A model generated the notes under the pieces. The model saw only the letters and a program-made list of their open reading frames with translations. It was not told the DNA's origin and made no database searches. Positions 33,396 through 42,638 of a DNA stretch of 64,000 nt are shown in pieces (position 1 is the first letter of the stretch; each line of letters begins with the position of its first letter). Source of the DNA: CAXMRP01 sp965216515. Its GTDB lineage: Bacteria; Pseudomonadota; Alphaproteobacteria; Rhizobiales; Afifellaceae. The translations under genes were made by a program, and so were the position numbers. The stretch covers positions 3,410,001 to 3,474,000 of the forward strand of contig OZ244173.1 in assembly GCA_965216515.1 (NCBI GenBank), given 5' to 3'.

Positions 33396-35020
33396 TCCGC
33401 ACAGTCCAGACCCGGCCCATCGCCGGCCAGGAGCCCGGCACATCGGGCCTGCGCAAGAAGACGGAAGTGTTTTCCGCCCCCGGCTACCTGGAAAACTATA
33501 TCCAGGCGGTGTTCGACGGCGTCGGCGGAATCGGCGGCAAGACGCTGGTCCTGGGCGGCGACGGCCGCCATTTCAACGCCCCGGCCATCGCCACCATCAC
33601 CGCCATGGCTGTTGCAAGTGGCGCCGCCCGCCTGATCGTCGGCCGGAACGGCATCCTGTCGACGCCGGCCGCCTCCCATCTTATCCGCCGGCGCCGCGCC
33701 GACGGTGGCATCATATTGTCGGCAAGTCACAATCCCGGCGGTCCGGATGGCGATTTCGGCGTAAAATACAATATCGCCAATGGCGGGCCGGCGCCGGAAG
33801 GCGTCACCGCATCGATCGTCGAGGCGACGCGGACGATCGGCACCTACCGCATCACGGATATCGATCCGCCCGACCTGGCCCGGCCCGGCGAGACGACATG
33901 CAATGGCACCGTGATCGAGGTCGTCGATCCGGTCGCCGACTACGCCGATCTGATGGAATCCCTGTTCGATTTCGACCGCATCGCCAGCCTGTTCGCCTCC
34001 GGCTTCGCCATGCGCTTCGACGCCATGCACGCCGCCACCGGCCCCTATGCCCGGGCCATTCTGGAGGCGCGGCTGGGGGCGCCGGCCGGCACCGTCGTCC
34101 ATGCCGACCCGCTGCCCGATTTCGGCGGCGGTCACCCGGACCCCAATCCCGTCCACGCCAGGCCGCTCTTCGATCTCATGATGTCGGAGTCCGCGCCCGA
34201 CATGGGTGCCGCATCCGACGGCGACGGCGACCGCAACATCGTGCTCGGCCGCGGCCTGCCCGTCGCCCCGTCCGACAGCCTTGCCGTGCTTGCCGCCAAT
34301 GCCCATCTTGCGCCAGGATACAGCGACGGGTTGGCCGGTATCGCCCGCTCCATGCCGACCAGCCGCGCCGCCGATACGGTGGCTGAGCATCTGGGCGTCC
34401 CCTGCTACGAGACACCAACCGGCTGGAAGTTTTTCGGCAATCTGCTCGACGCCGGCAAGGCGACGATCTGCGGCGAGGAATCCGCCGGCACCGGCTCCGA
34501 CCATGTCCGCGAGAAGGACGGGCTGTGGGCCGTGCTTTTGTGGCTCAACATCGTCGCGGTCCGCGGCGACGGCGTGGCCGAGATCCTGCGCGACCACTGG
34601 GCGACCCACGGCCGTCACTATTACACCCGCCACGACTACGAGGCGGTCGATGCCGAAGTGGCCGGCGACCTTGTTACCGGCCTGCGCGACCGGCTGGAGA
34701 GCCTGCCCGGCCGGTCCGCGAACGGTCACCCGATCGAACGCGCCGACGATTTCGCCTACACCGATCCCGTCGACGGCTCCCGGTCACAGCATCAGGGCCT
34801 GCGGATCTTCTTTGAGGGCGATGCGCGGGCCGTGCTGCGCCTTTCAGGCACCGGCACCGCCGGCGCCACGATCCGCATCTATCTGGAACATTACGAGCCG
34901 CCGGCCGGCGATCTGAACGCCGATCCGCAGGTCGTCCTGGCCTCGCTGACCGAGGCGGTCGAGGCGCTCGCCCCGGTGCGCGCCCAAACCGGCCGGGCCG
35001 CCCCCGACGTCATCACCTGA
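33392..35020 (+). CDS. pgm: Phosphoglucomutase (alpha-D-glucose)
   Basis: Pgm interconverts glucose-1-phosphate and glucose-6-phosphate, joining glycogen metabolism to glycolysis. The 542 residues belong to the Pgm type found with glg genes in rhizobia and agrobacteria. 'TSGLRKKTEVFSAPGYLEN' marks the N-terminus. The phosphoserine loop 'ILSASHNPGGPDGDFG' places the catalytic residue at Ser112. The metal loop 'SDGDGDRNIV' and the sugar-binding 'GEESAGTGSDHVREKDG' follow. It starts within the malQ stop (ATGA). The last codons and TGA lie inside a 13-bp tandem repeat that continues past the gene. Confidence 0.96.
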   Translation: MIRTVQTRPIAGQEPGTSGLRKKTEVFSAPGYLENYIQAVFDGVGGIGGKTLVLGGDGRHFNAPAIATITAMAVASGAARLIVGRNGILSTPAASHLIRRRRADGGIILSASHNPGGPDGDFGVKYNIANGGPAPEGVTASIVEATRTIGTYRITDIDPPDLARPGETTCNGTVIEVVDPVADYADLMESLFDFDRIASLFASGFAMRFDAMHAATGPYARAILEARLGAPAGTVVHADPLPDFGGGHPDPNPVHARPLFDLMMSESAPDMGAASDGDGDRNIVLGRGLPVAPSDSLAVLAANAHLAPGYSDGLAGIARSMPTSRAADTVAEHLGVPCYETPTGWKFFGNLLDAGKATICGEESAGTGSDHVREKDGLWAVLLWLNIVAVRGDGVAEILRDHWATHGRHYYTRHDYEAVDAEVAGDLVTGLRDRLESLPGRSANGHPIERADDFAYTDPVDGSRSQHQGLRIFFEGDARAVLRLSGTGTAGATIRIYLEHYEPPAGDLNADPQVVLASLTEAVEALAPVRAQTGRAAPDVIT

Positions 35021-35047
35021 TGCCATCACCTGATGTCATCACCTGAT
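35009..35047 (+). repeat. Three tandem 13-bp units spanning the pgm stop codon
   Basis: G(T/C)CATCACCTGAT is repeated at 35009-35021, 35022-35034 and 35035-35047. The pgm TGA is inside the first unit, so changes in copy number downstream of it would not alter the protein. Origin by slippage is likely. Confidence 0.85.
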
Positions 35048-35159
35048 GCCGCGCCGCTCGCCGGATTGTGATTTTACCGGCCGCATTTTTGCTCATCTTG
35101 GTGCGGAGGGTCACGTAATCTGGCACGGGCGACGCCACGAGCAATGAAGGAGCATATCC

Positions 35160-36047
35160 ATGGAACGCAGGACAGCGAAGGATTTCGACCAGGGTCTTCT
35201 CGACCTCTATGACAAATATGCCCATGGCCTTTTGAGCCGGCGCGGCTTTCTCGACGGCGCCGCCAGATATGCCGTGGGCGGGGTCAGCGCCGCCGCACTG
35301 CTGGAAGCGCTGTCGCCCCGCTACGCGCTGGCCCGGCAGGTCATGGCCGACGATGCCCGCATCGAGGCGGAATATGTCGAATATGAATCGCCCAACGGTC
35401 ACGGCACCATCCGCGCCTATCAGGTGCGGCCGGCCGGCGCCGATGGCAGACTGCCCGGCGTCGTGGTCGTCCACGAAAACCGCGGCCTCAATCCCTATAT
35501 CGAGGATGTCGCCCGCCGTCTCGCCATCGCCGGCTTCGTGGCGCTGGCGCCCGACGGCCTGACCCCGCTCGGCGGATATCCGGGCAGCGATGACGAGGGT
35601 CGCGAGATGCAGCGCAAGCTGGACCGCGGCAAACTGGCGGAGGATTTCTTCGCCGCCTTCGAGCATCTGCGCGACCATCCCGCTTCGACCGGCAAGGTCG
35701 GCGTTGTCGGCTTCTGCTACGGCGGCGGCATCTGCAACGCCATGGCGGTCCGCTATCCCGATCTCGCCGCCGCGGTACCCTTCTACGGCCGCCAGGCGGC
35801 ATCGCAGGATGTGCCGAAGATCATGGCGCCGCTGCTGATCCATTATGCGGGGCTGGACGAGCGCGTGAACGCCGGCTGGCCGGCCTACGAGGCCGCCCTC
35901 AAGGCCAGCGGCAAGGAATACACCGCCCACATCTATCCCGACGTCAATCACGGCTTCCACAACGACACCACACCCCGCTACGACGCGGCGGCGGCCGAGC
36001 TTGCCTGGGAGCGCACCATCGCTTTCTTCAGGGACAAGCTCGCCTGA
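35160..36047 (+). CDS. Dienelactone hydrolase family protein with twin-arginine signal
   Basis: This 295-residue alpha/beta-hydrolase is of the dienelactone-hydrolase family (YghX-like). The nucleophile is Cys186 in 'GFCYGGG'. An acid residue lies in 'AGLDERVNAG' and the histidine in 'YPDVNHGFHND', so the Cys-Asp/Glu-His triad is complete. The N-terminus contains 'LLSRRGFLDGAARYAVGG' (near residues 25-42), a twin-arginine motif followed by a hydrophobic stretch, implying export of the folded enzyme. AAGGAG precedes the ATG. It sits between the convergent glycogen gene blocks without an obvious metabolic link. The physiological substrate is unknown. Confidence 0.85.
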   Translation: MERRTAKDFDQGLLDLYDKYAHGLLSRRGFLDGAARYAVGGVSAAALLEALSPRYALARQVMADDARIEAEYVEYESPNGHGTIRAYQVRPAGADGRLPGVVVVHENRGLNPYIEDVARRLAIAGFVALAPDGLTPLGGYPGSDDEGREMQRKLDRGKLAEDFFAAFEHLRDHPASTGKVGVVGFCYGGGICNAMAVRYPDLAAAVPFYGRQAASQDVPKIMAPLLIHYAGLDERVNAGWPAYEAALKASGKEYTAHIYPDVNHGFHNDTTPRYDAAAAELAWERTIAFFRDKLA

Positions 36048-36094
36048 GGATCGTACGCAAATGCGAACGCCGCCGCCCGCGCCGGGCGCGGCGT

Positions 36095-38311
36095 TCAGGC
36101 CGCTTCGGGAACCAGCATCACCGTGGCCAGCGGCGGCAGGGTGATAGACGCCGATGCCGGCTGGCCGTGCCAGCCGCCGTCATCGGCGTCCACGCCGCCG
36201 AGATTGCCGAGCCCCGAGCCGCCATATTCGGCGGCGTCGGTGTTGATGATCTCCCGCCACCGGCCGGCGTGCGGCAGGCCGATTCGCCAGCCTTCGCGCG
36301 GCACCGGCGTGAAGTTGCAGACGACGACGACGGGCGCGTCGCCCGGTCCGCCGCGGCGAACGAAGGCGAGCACCGATTCCGCCGCCGCGTCGGCCAGGAT
36401 CCAGCCGAATCCGGCCGGATCGCTGTCCCGCCGGAAAAGCGCGCCGTGGCCGCGCACGGCGCCGTTGAGGTCGCGCACCAGCGCCCGCACCCCGCCATGG
36501 CCCGGATCGTCGAGCAGATGCCACGGCAGGCCGGTGTCGTGGTTCCACTCGCTGTCCTGGCCGAATTCGCCGCCCATGAACAGCAGCTTCTTGCCCGGAT
36601 GTCCCCACATGAACCCGAAATAGGCCCGCAGATTGGCGAACTTCTGCCACCGGTCGCCGGGCATGCGCTGGTAGAGCGATCCCTTGCCGTGCACCACTTC
36701 GTCATGGCTGAGCGGCAGGATGAAATTCTCCGAATAGGCATAATGGAGCGCGAAGGTCATCTGGTGGTGGTGATGGCGGCGATGGACCGGGTCGCGGCCC
36801 ATATAGGCCAGCGTGTCGTTCATCCAGCCCATGTTCCACTTGAAGCCGAAACCCAGGCCGCCGCTGTCGGTCGGCCGCGAGACGCCGGGCCAGGCGGTGG
36901 ATTCCTCCGCCATCGTCACAATCGTGTCGTCGGCGCCGTAGCAGGCCCGGTTCATGGATTTCAGGAATTCGATCGCCTCCAGGTTTTCGTTGCCGCCAAA
37001 GGCGTTGGGCACCCACTGGCCCTCCTGGCGCGAATAGTCGAGATAGAGCATGGAGGCCACCGCATCCACGCGAAGCCCGTCGACATGGTACCGCTTCAGC
37101 CAGAACAGCGCGTTGGCGGTCAGATAGTTGGCGACTTCCGGCCGGCCGTAATTGAAAACAAGCGTGTTCCAGTCCGGATGAAAGCCCTGCCGGGGATCGG
37201 CATGTTCGTAAAGATGGGTGCCGTCGAACCGGGCAAGGCCGTGTTCGTCGGCGGGGAAGTGGCCGGGCACCCAGTCGAGAATGACCCCCAGCTTCGCCGC
37301 GTGGCAGGCATCGACAAACAGGCGGAAATCGTCCGGCGTCCCGAAACGGCTTGTCGGCGCGAACAGGCCGATCGGCTGATAGCCCCAGGATCCGGCGAAG
37401 GGGTGTTCGGAAACCGGCATCAGTTCCAGATGTGTGAATCCCAGGTCCCTTGCATAGGGCACCAGCGTTTCCGCCAGATCCCGGTAGGTCAGGTGCCCGC
37501 CGTCGCCGTGCCGCCGCCACGAACCCGGATGAACCTCGTAGATCGTCATCGGGGCGTCGATCCGCTGATGGGCGGCGCGTGTCGACAGCCAGTCCCCGTC
37601 CGACCAGGCAAACCGGGACAGATCGCGCACGACGGATGCCGTCGCCGGCGGCACTTCGGCGCCGAAACCGAACGGATCGGCTTTCAGCGGCTGCACCGTG
37701 CCGTCGTCGGATCTGATCTCGTACTTGTAGGCCGTTCCCGCGCCGACCCCCGGCAGGAAGATCTCCCACACCCCGGTTCGCCCGCGCGCCCGCATCGCAT
37801 GCCGCCGGCCGTCCCATTCGTTGAAGGATCCGACCACCGAGACCCGCCGCGCACCCGGTGCCCAGACGGCGAAGTGGACACCCTCCACACCGTCCGCCTC
37901 CCGGCAGTGGGCGCCCAGAACGTCATAGAGCGCCAGATGCGATCCTTCCGAAATCAGGTGTTCGTCCATTTCGCCGATCACCGGCCCGAACCGGTAGGGA
38001 TCGTCGGCCATCCATGTGGTATCCCCGGATCGTGCCTTCAGCCGGTAGGCAAAGGGCAGCGCCGCGCCGGCGACCACGCCGGCGAACAGGCCGGCCGGAT
38101 CGCAGCACTGAAGCGCCGTAACCGGTTGGCGGCTGCCGTCGGCGACAATCGCCACCGTTTCCGCGCCCGGCAGGAAGACGCGCACGACCAGCCCGTCCTT
38201 GTCTTCATGGGGTCCCAGAACGGCGAACGGATTGCCGTGATCTGCCGCCAGCAGGGCCGCGCGGTCGGCGGGCGGGAAAAGCCGGTCGATGTCCCCCGCC
38301 GCGCCGCCCAT
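36095..38311 (-). CDS. glgB: 1,4-alpha-glucan branching enzyme
   Basis: GlgB makes the alpha-1,6 branches of glycogen. The 738 residues have the two N-terminal beta-sandwich domains ('NPFAVLGPHEDKDGLVVRVF' and the CBM48 'VHFAVWAPGARRVSVVGSFN'). The GH13 barrel has 'ELMPVSEHPFAGSWGYQPIG', nucleophile Asp in 'GLRVDAVASMLYLDY', acid/base Glu in 'MAEESTAWPGVSR' and 'ILPLSHDEVVHGKGSL'. The ATG at 38311 lies 6 bases after the glgP stop, so glgP-glgB form a two-gene transcript on the minus strand. This is opposite to the other glg genes. Confidence 0.96.
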   Translation of the reverse strand: MGGAAGDIDRLFPPADRAALLAADHGNPFAVLGPHEDKDGLVVRVFLPGAETVAIVADGSRQPVTALQCCDPAGLFAGVVAGAALPFAYRLKARSGDTTWMADDPYRFGPVIGEMDEHLISEGSHLALYDVLGAHCREADGVEGVHFAVWAPGARRVSVVGSFNEWDGRRHAMRARGRTGVWEIFLPGVGAGTAYKYEIRSDDGTVQPLKADPFGFGAEVPPATASVVRDLSRFAWSDGDWLSTRAAHQRIDAPMTIYEVHPGSWRRHGDGGHLTYRDLAETLVPYARDLGFTHLELMPVSEHPFAGSWGYQPIGLFAPTSRFGTPDDFRLFVDACHAAKLGVILDWVPGHFPADEHGLARFDGTHLYEHADPRQGFHPDWNTLVFNYGRPEVANYLTANALFWLKRYHVDGLRVDAVASMLYLDYSRQEGQWVPNAFGGNENLEAIEFLKSMNRACYGADDTIVTMAEESTAWPGVSRPTDSGGLGFGFKWNMGWMNDTLAYMGRDPVHRRHHHHQMTFALHYAYSENFILPLSHDEVVHGKGSLYQRMPGDRWQKFANLRAYFGFMWGHPGKKLLFMGGEFGQDSEWNHDTGLPWHLLDDPGHGGVRALVRDLNGAVRGHGALFRRDSDPAGFGWILADAAAESVLAFVRRGGPGDAPVVVVCNFTPVPREGWRIGLPHAGRWREIINTDAAEYGGSGLGNLGGVDADDGGWHGQPASASITLPPLATVMLVPEAA

Positions 38312-38317
38312 CGCGAT

Positions 38318-40774
38318 TCAGGCTCCCGCCGCCGGTTCGCGCACGGTCACGCCCCAGATGTCGCGGGCATAGCTGCGGATTGTCCGGTCCGATGAGAACC
38401 AGCCCATGTGGGCGGTATTGAGAACCGCCTTTCGCAGCCATTCCGGTCGATCCTGAAATCCGGCATCGATCGTTCGCTGGATGTCGTAGTAGGCGCCGAA
38501 GTCGGCTGTGACCATGAAATAGTCGCCATGTCGCAGGCCATCCAGCAAACCCCGGTAGCGGTCCGGCTCGCCGGGCGAAAACCGGCCCCGCTCGATCATC
38601 GAAAACGCGGCCGAAAGACGGGAATCGCCCTCAATCACCGCCGCCGGGTCGAATCCGGCCGCCCGTTTCGCCAGGACCTCCTGTGCCGTCAGGCCGAATA
38701 TATGGATCGTGTCGGCCCCGACATGTTCGCGGATTTCCACCGTCGCCCCGTCCAGCGTTCCCACCGTCAGCGCGCCGTTGAGCGACAGCTTCATGTTGCC
38801 GGTGCCCGAGGCTTCCATGCCGGCGGTTGAGATCTGTTCGGACAGGTCGGCTGCCGGGATGATCTTTTCCGCCAGGGATACGTTGTAGTTGGGCAGGAAC
38901 GCCACCTTCAGCCGGTCGCGGACCGCCGGGTCGGTGTTGACCACGGCCGCCACATCGTTGATCAGCCGGATGATCGTCTTGGCGGTGTGGTAGCTCGGCG
39001 CGGCCTTGCCGGCGAAGATCTTCACCCGCGGTGTCCAATTGCCGCCGGGGTCGGAGCGGATCATCTGGTAGAGCGCCACCGTCTCGATGATGTTGAGCAG
39101 TTGGCGCTTGTATTCATGAATGCGCTTGATGTGCACATCGAACAGCGCGTCGGGATCGATTCTCAGTCCGATCAGCCGTTCGATCTCGCCGGCAAGCCGC
39201 ACCTTGTTGTGGCGCTTGGCCTCGCCAAACCGCTCCCGGAATGCCGGATCGGCGGCCAACGGGGCGATCGCCTCGATCGCCTCCAGATCGCCAATCCACC
39301 CGCCGCCGATGGAATCCATCAGCAGATCGCGCAGCGGCCGGTTGCACTCATAAAGCCATCGCCGCGGCGTGATGCCGTTGGTCTCGTTGACGATCTTTTC
39401 CGGGTGAAGCGCATGGAGGTCGTGGAACACGGTCTCCTTCATCAAATCCGTATGCAGGGCCGAAACGCCGTTCACCCGGCCGCAGCCGACAAAGGCCAGG
39501 TGGCCCATCCGCACATCGCCATTGTCCGGATCGAGGATGCCGACGGTGCCGGCGGTCGCCCCGCGGGCGACAGTGGCCGGATCGGCCAGGTGCTGCTGGT
39601 CGAGCCAGCGCACGATCTCCATGTGCCGCGGCAGGATGCTGCCGAACAGCTCTGCCGGCCAGCGTTCCAGCGCCTCCGGCAGGAGCGTGTGGTTGGTGTA
39701 GTTGATTGTCCGCCGGGTGATGTCGGCGGCGGCGTCCAGAGCCAGGCCGTGTTCGTCGCTCAGGAGCCGGATCAGTTCCGGCACCGCGACGGCCGGGTGG
39801 GTGTCGTTGAGCTGGATCGCCACATGATCGGGCAGCGCGTCCAGGCCGGCATGGTCGCTCAGATACCGCCGCACCAGGTCCTGGAGCGAGGCGGCGGTGA
39901 AGAAATATTCCTGCTTCAGCCGCAGTGCCTTGCCTTCGCTGGTTGAATCGTCGGGATAAAGGATCCGCGACACCGTTTCCGCCGCCACGGCCCGTTCCGC
40001 CGCCGTGACATGGTCGCCGCGGTTGAACAGGTCCAGGTCGAAGATCTGTGTCGGCCGGGCCGCCCACAGGCGCAGCGTGTTGACATGTTCGCCGCGCCAG
40101 CCGGCGATCGGCGTGTCATGGGCGGTCGCCAGGATGGTTTCGTCGGCATACCAGACGCTGCCTCCGCTCTCATCGGCTGCGACACGGCCGCCGAACCGGA
40201 CCGGATAGGTGACTTCCGGCCGCTCGAATTCCCAGGTATGGCCGGAGACCAGCCAGTCTTCCGGCTCCTCGATCTGGACGCCGTTCTCGATCCGCTGCCG
40301 AAACAGGCCATGGGCATACCGGATACCGTAGCCGTAGCCGGCGATCCCCAGTCTCGACATGGAATCGAGAAAACAGGCGGCAAGCCGCCCGAGCCCGCCA
40401 TTGCCCAGCGCCGCATCGGCCTCCGCCGAAATCACCGCATCATAGTCGAGGCCGAGGTCGGTGACCGCCGCCCGGCAGGCGTCTTCCAGTCCCATATTGG
40501 CGATGGCGTCGGGCAGGAGCCGGCCGACCAGGAATTCCATCGACAGGTAGTAGACCCGTTTGCGGCCGTCGGCATAGGTGCGCCGGGTCGACGGGATCCA
40601 GCTGTCGACCACATGGTCGCGCACCACATGGGCAAGTGTCGTGCACCAGTCCGCCAGCACTGCGTGGCCGGGGTCCTTGCCGACATCGTAGGCCAGTCGC
40701 TCCAGCATTGCCGTCTTGATGGCGGCCGCCGTGCGTTCGCGCGGCACGGGAACGAAAGTCGGGGAATAGTTCAT
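38318..40774 (-). CDS. glgP: Glycogen phosphorylase
   Basis: GlgP (GT35) releases glucose-1-phosphate from glycogen ends using PLP as phosphate catalyst. The 818 residues include 'YYLSMEFLVGRLLPDAIANM', 'EADAALGNGGLGRLAACFLD', the active-site region 'QLNDTHPAVAVPELIRLL' and the PLP-binding 'STAGMEASGTGNMKLSLNGA', where the Lys forms the Schiff base. The ATG at 40774 is near GAGA, a modest ribosome-binding site. It is the first gene of the glgP-glgB pair; 186 bases separate it from the upstream SMP-30 gene on the same strand. Confidence 0.96.
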   Translation of the reverse strand: MNYSPTFVPVPRERTAAAIKTAMLERLAYDVGKDPGHAVLADWCTTLAHVVRDHVVDSWIPSTRRTYADGRKRVYYLSMEFLVGRLLPDAIANMGLEDACRAAVTDLGLDYDAVISAEADAALGNGGLGRLAACFLDSMSRLGIAGYGYGIRYAHGLFRQRIENGVQIEEPEDWLVSGHTWEFERPEVTYPVRFGGRVAADESGGSVWYADETILATAHDTPIAGWRGEHVNTLRLWAARPTQIFDLDLFNRGDHVTAAERAVAAETVSRILYPDDSTSEGKALRLKQEYFFTAASLQDLVRRYLSDHAGLDALPDHVAIQLNDTHPAVAVPELIRLLSDEHGLALDAAADITRRTINYTNHTLLPEALERWPAELFGSILPRHMEIVRWLDQQHLADPATVARGATAGTVGILDPDNGDVRMGHLAFVGCGRVNGVSALHTDLMKETVFHDLHALHPEKIVNETNGITPRRWLYECNRPLRDLLMDSIGGGWIGDLEAIEAIAPLAADPAFRERFGEAKRHNKVRLAGEIERLIGLRIDPDALFDVHIKRIHEYKRQLLNIIETVALYQMIRSDPGGNWTPRVKIFAGKAAPSYHTAKTIIRLINDVAAVVNTDPAVRDRLKVAFLPNYNVSLAEKIIPAADLSEQISTAGMEASGTGNMKLSLNGALTVGTLDGATVEIREHVGADTIHIFGLTAQEVLAKRAAGFDPAAVIEGDSRLSAAFSMIERGRFSPGEPDRYRGLLDGLRHGDYFMVTADFGAYYDIQRTIDAGFQDRPEWLRKAVLNTAHMGWFSSDRTIRSYARDIWGVTVREPAAGA

Positions 40775-40960
40775 GTCTTGTCTCGTCGCATTGAGCCGGG
40801 CCGCCCGGATGCTTCCGGTGTGCCGTCTGCCCCGGCACCGTGCGAGGCCGGAACGGTTTAGGGCGAAACCGCCCCGATTGAAAGAGACCGGCCAGCCAAT
40901 CCCCTGCGCCTTTTTCCGCGCCTGCCGGCCCGGCAGGGTCGGGCGGGGCGGGCAGGCGGC

Positions 40961-41860
40961 TCAGGCGGCCGGCAGGTTCCGATAGTCGGCCTCCGGCTTC
41001 AGGAGCCCCGGCACATCGACAGCCACCGACAGCAGGGCCCCGGCGAGGGGTTGCGCGGCTTTCTCGGTCTCCGAAAGCGGTGCGCTGGCGCTGGTAATGA
41101 AAAGCGTTTTCATGTCGGCACCGCCGAAGGCGCAGCATGTTGTGCAGGTCGCCGGCACTTCGATGATCCGGTCAAGTTCGCCTTGCGGCGTATATCGGGC
41201 GATGCAGCCGCCGGCGAACCGCGCGTTCCACACATGGCCTTCCACATCGACGGCCGAGCCGTCCGGCCGGCCGGGCGCGCTGCCTTCTTCGGCAAACACG
41301 CCCATGGCGCCCAGCGCACCGGTATCGGGATCATAATCGTAGGCGCGGATAAAGCCCTCTGCCGTATCGCAGAAATACATCGTCTGCCCGTCCGGGCTCC
41401 AGCAGAGGGAATTGGAGACGGCGATGCCGGAGGCCACCGCGCTCGCCGAACCATCGGGCTCCAGCCGGTAGAGCGAGCCGAGCGGTTTGCGCGGTCGCCT
41501 CCCGCTGTCGTCCATCGTCCCGCAGTAAAAGCGGCCGCGCGGATCGACGCCGCCGTCATTGAACCGGTTGCCCGGTATGGAAAGCTCCGGCCGCGCAAGC
41601 CAGCCGGCGAATGCGCCGTCAGAATCAAAGCGGGCAAATCCGCTCGCCAGCGCCCCGACGAGACCGCCGCCGGCAAGCGGCGCCACGCAGGCGATCGGCT
41701 CGTCATACGCGACAACGGTGTGCGCACCGGTCTCCGGGCTGAAGCGGTGGAGCTCCTGGCCAGGGATGTCGACCCAGAAAAGGACCTGATCCCGCGCCAC
41801 CCAGATCGGCCCCTCGCCGAGCAGGTTTCGCGTTGCAACCTCGGTGCGAATGTCGGTCAT
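40961..41860 (-). CDS. SMP-30/gluconolactonase family lactonase
   Basis: This 299-residue six-bladed beta-propeller of the SMP-30/regucalcin/gluconolactonase family probably hydrolyses a sugar-acid lactone. Metal-site residues are recognisable: Glu in 'GEGPIW' (near residue 16), Asn in 'IPGNRFNDGGVDPRGRFYCG' and Asp in 'GRPDGSAVDVEG'. It has no signal peptide. ATG 41860 gives the normal family N-terminus; in-frame sequence further upstream is non-homologous. It is followed on the same strand by glgP-glgB and could feed sugar acids into central metabolism. No sugar dehydrogenase neighbour is present to identify the substrate. Confidence 0.85.
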   Translation of the reverse strand: MTDIRTEVATRNLLGEGPIWVARDQVLFWVDIPGQELHRFSPETGAHTVVAYDEPIACVAPLAGGGLVGALASGFARFDSDGAFAGWLARPELSIPGNRFNDGGVDPRGRFYCGTMDDSGRRPRKPLGSLYRLEPDGSASAVASGIAVSNSLCWSPDGQTMYFCDTAEGFIRAYDYDPDTGALGAMGVFAEEGSAPGRPDGSAVDVEGHVWNARFAGGCIARYTPQGELDRIIEVPATCTTCCAFGGADMKTLFITSASAPLSETEKAAQPLAGALLSVAVDVPGLLKPEADYRNLPAA

Positions 41861-42078
41861 GGCAAATCCGTGGGAATTTCGATTGGCGGGATATCCGGAA
41901 GGTGGGGTTTCCGGCTGGTGAATGCCGTGGCGCCGCCAAAACCGGCATGTGCTCGGCACTGGGCTGCGGCTGCGCGTTCGTTCATTACTTCCAGCGGATA
42001 GCTGGTTCCAAGTCAATTCGAAATCGCAGATTGTACACCGGCGGTTGAATTCAACTTCTGCCAGACGTTTCCGGTCGC

Positions 42079-42084
42079 TATAAT
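42079..42084 (+). promoter_or_regulatory. Consensus -10 box (TATAAT) before the small glycine-rich gene
   Basis: A perfect TATAAT stands 34 bases before the start codon at 42118. The -35 position with 17-base spacing is only TTCTGC (42056-42061). A perfect -10 is rare in this GC-rich window, suggesting strong sigma70-type expression of the small gene. Confidence 0.5.
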
Positions 42085-42117
42085 CAGATTCGGGTGGGGG
42101 GCTATCTGGAGGTATCC

Positions 42118-42396
42118 ATGGAAAATCTGATTGTTCAACTGATCGCCGGCGCTGTCGGCGGCAATGTTGCCGGCGCGGCGATGAAAGACAAAAGCCTCGG
42201 GACGCTTGGCAACTCGATTGCCGGTATCGTCGGCGGCGGTATCGGCGGCCAGATCCTCGCCGCGATCGTACCGGCCCTGGCGGGCGGCGGCGGCATGGAT
42301 ATCGGTTCCATCATCGGCAACATTGCCGGCGGCGGCGTCGGCGGCGGCATCCTGATGGTTATCGTCGGTATCATCAAGAAGGCGATGGCCAAGTAA
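42118..42396 (+). CDS. Small glycine-rich hydrophobic protein, unknown function
   Basis: The 92-residue protein is nearly all Gly, Ala, Ile and Val with G-G-x-x-G and G-x-x-x-G patterns, for example 'IAGIVGGGIGGQILAAIVPA' and 'IAGGGVGGGILMVIVGIIKK'. It ends in a basic tail (KKAMAK). Two or three hydrophobic stretches alternate with glycine-rich turns, suggesting a membrane-embedded oligomer. Similar small proteins occur in rhizobia and other bacteria without known function. ATG 42118 is chosen because GGAGG (42108-42112) stands five bases upstream. It has its own promoter (TATAAT) and a strong terminator, so it is a highly expressed single-gene unit. Confidence 0.7.
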   Translation: MENLIVQLIAGAVGGNVAGAAMKDKSLGTLGNSIAGIVGGGIGGQILAAIVPALAGGGGMDIGSIIGNIAGGGVGGGILMVIVGIIKKAMAK

Positions 42397-42437
42397 AGCC
42401 GGCGCGTCCTGCGTCCGCTAAAATGCCTGTGTTGACG

Positions 42438-42467
42438 GCGCGGCGGTCACCCGCCGCGCTTTTATTT
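42438..42467 (+). terminator. Strong Rho-independent terminator of the small glycine-rich gene
   Basis: GCGCGGCGG (42438-42446) and CCGCCGCGC (42451-42459) form a perfect 9-bp stem with a TCAC loop. TTTTATTT (42460-42467) follows. It is 42 bases after the gene's stop. Its last T is the complement of the tRNA 3'-terminal A on the other strand. Confidence 0.92.
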
Positions 42468-42541
42468 GGAGCGGGCGATGGGGATCGAACCCACGACATC
42501 CAGCTTGGGAAGCTGACGTTCTACCACTGAACTACGCCCGC
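42467..42541 (-). tRNA. tRNA-Gly, anticodon CCC
   Basis: The minus strand folds into a full cloverleaf. The acceptor is GCGGGCG/CGCCCGC (42535-42541 with 42471-42477). The D arm is GTTC/GAAC. The anticodon stem TCAGC/GCTGG encloses loop TTCCCAA, giving anticodon CCC for GGG codons. The T arm is GTGGG-TTCGATC-CCCAT. The discriminator is U and the CCA end is encoded (42467-42469 on the + strand read TGG). It is placed between the glycine-rich gene and dcd, transcribed opposite to the former. Confidence 0.95.
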
Positions 42542-42638
42542 GCCGCCGACGAAAATCGGTCCTGGCGGCGAACCTGTCAAGCCGGATCGCCGGAACCCGC
42601 CGCCGGCGCGCCTGTGTCCGCCGTCCCGCGCCCGGCGG

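Noticed and set aside
36167..38395. Plus-strand frame of over 700 codons
   Set aside because: It mirrors glgB on the other strand and lacks a ribosome-binding site or domain.
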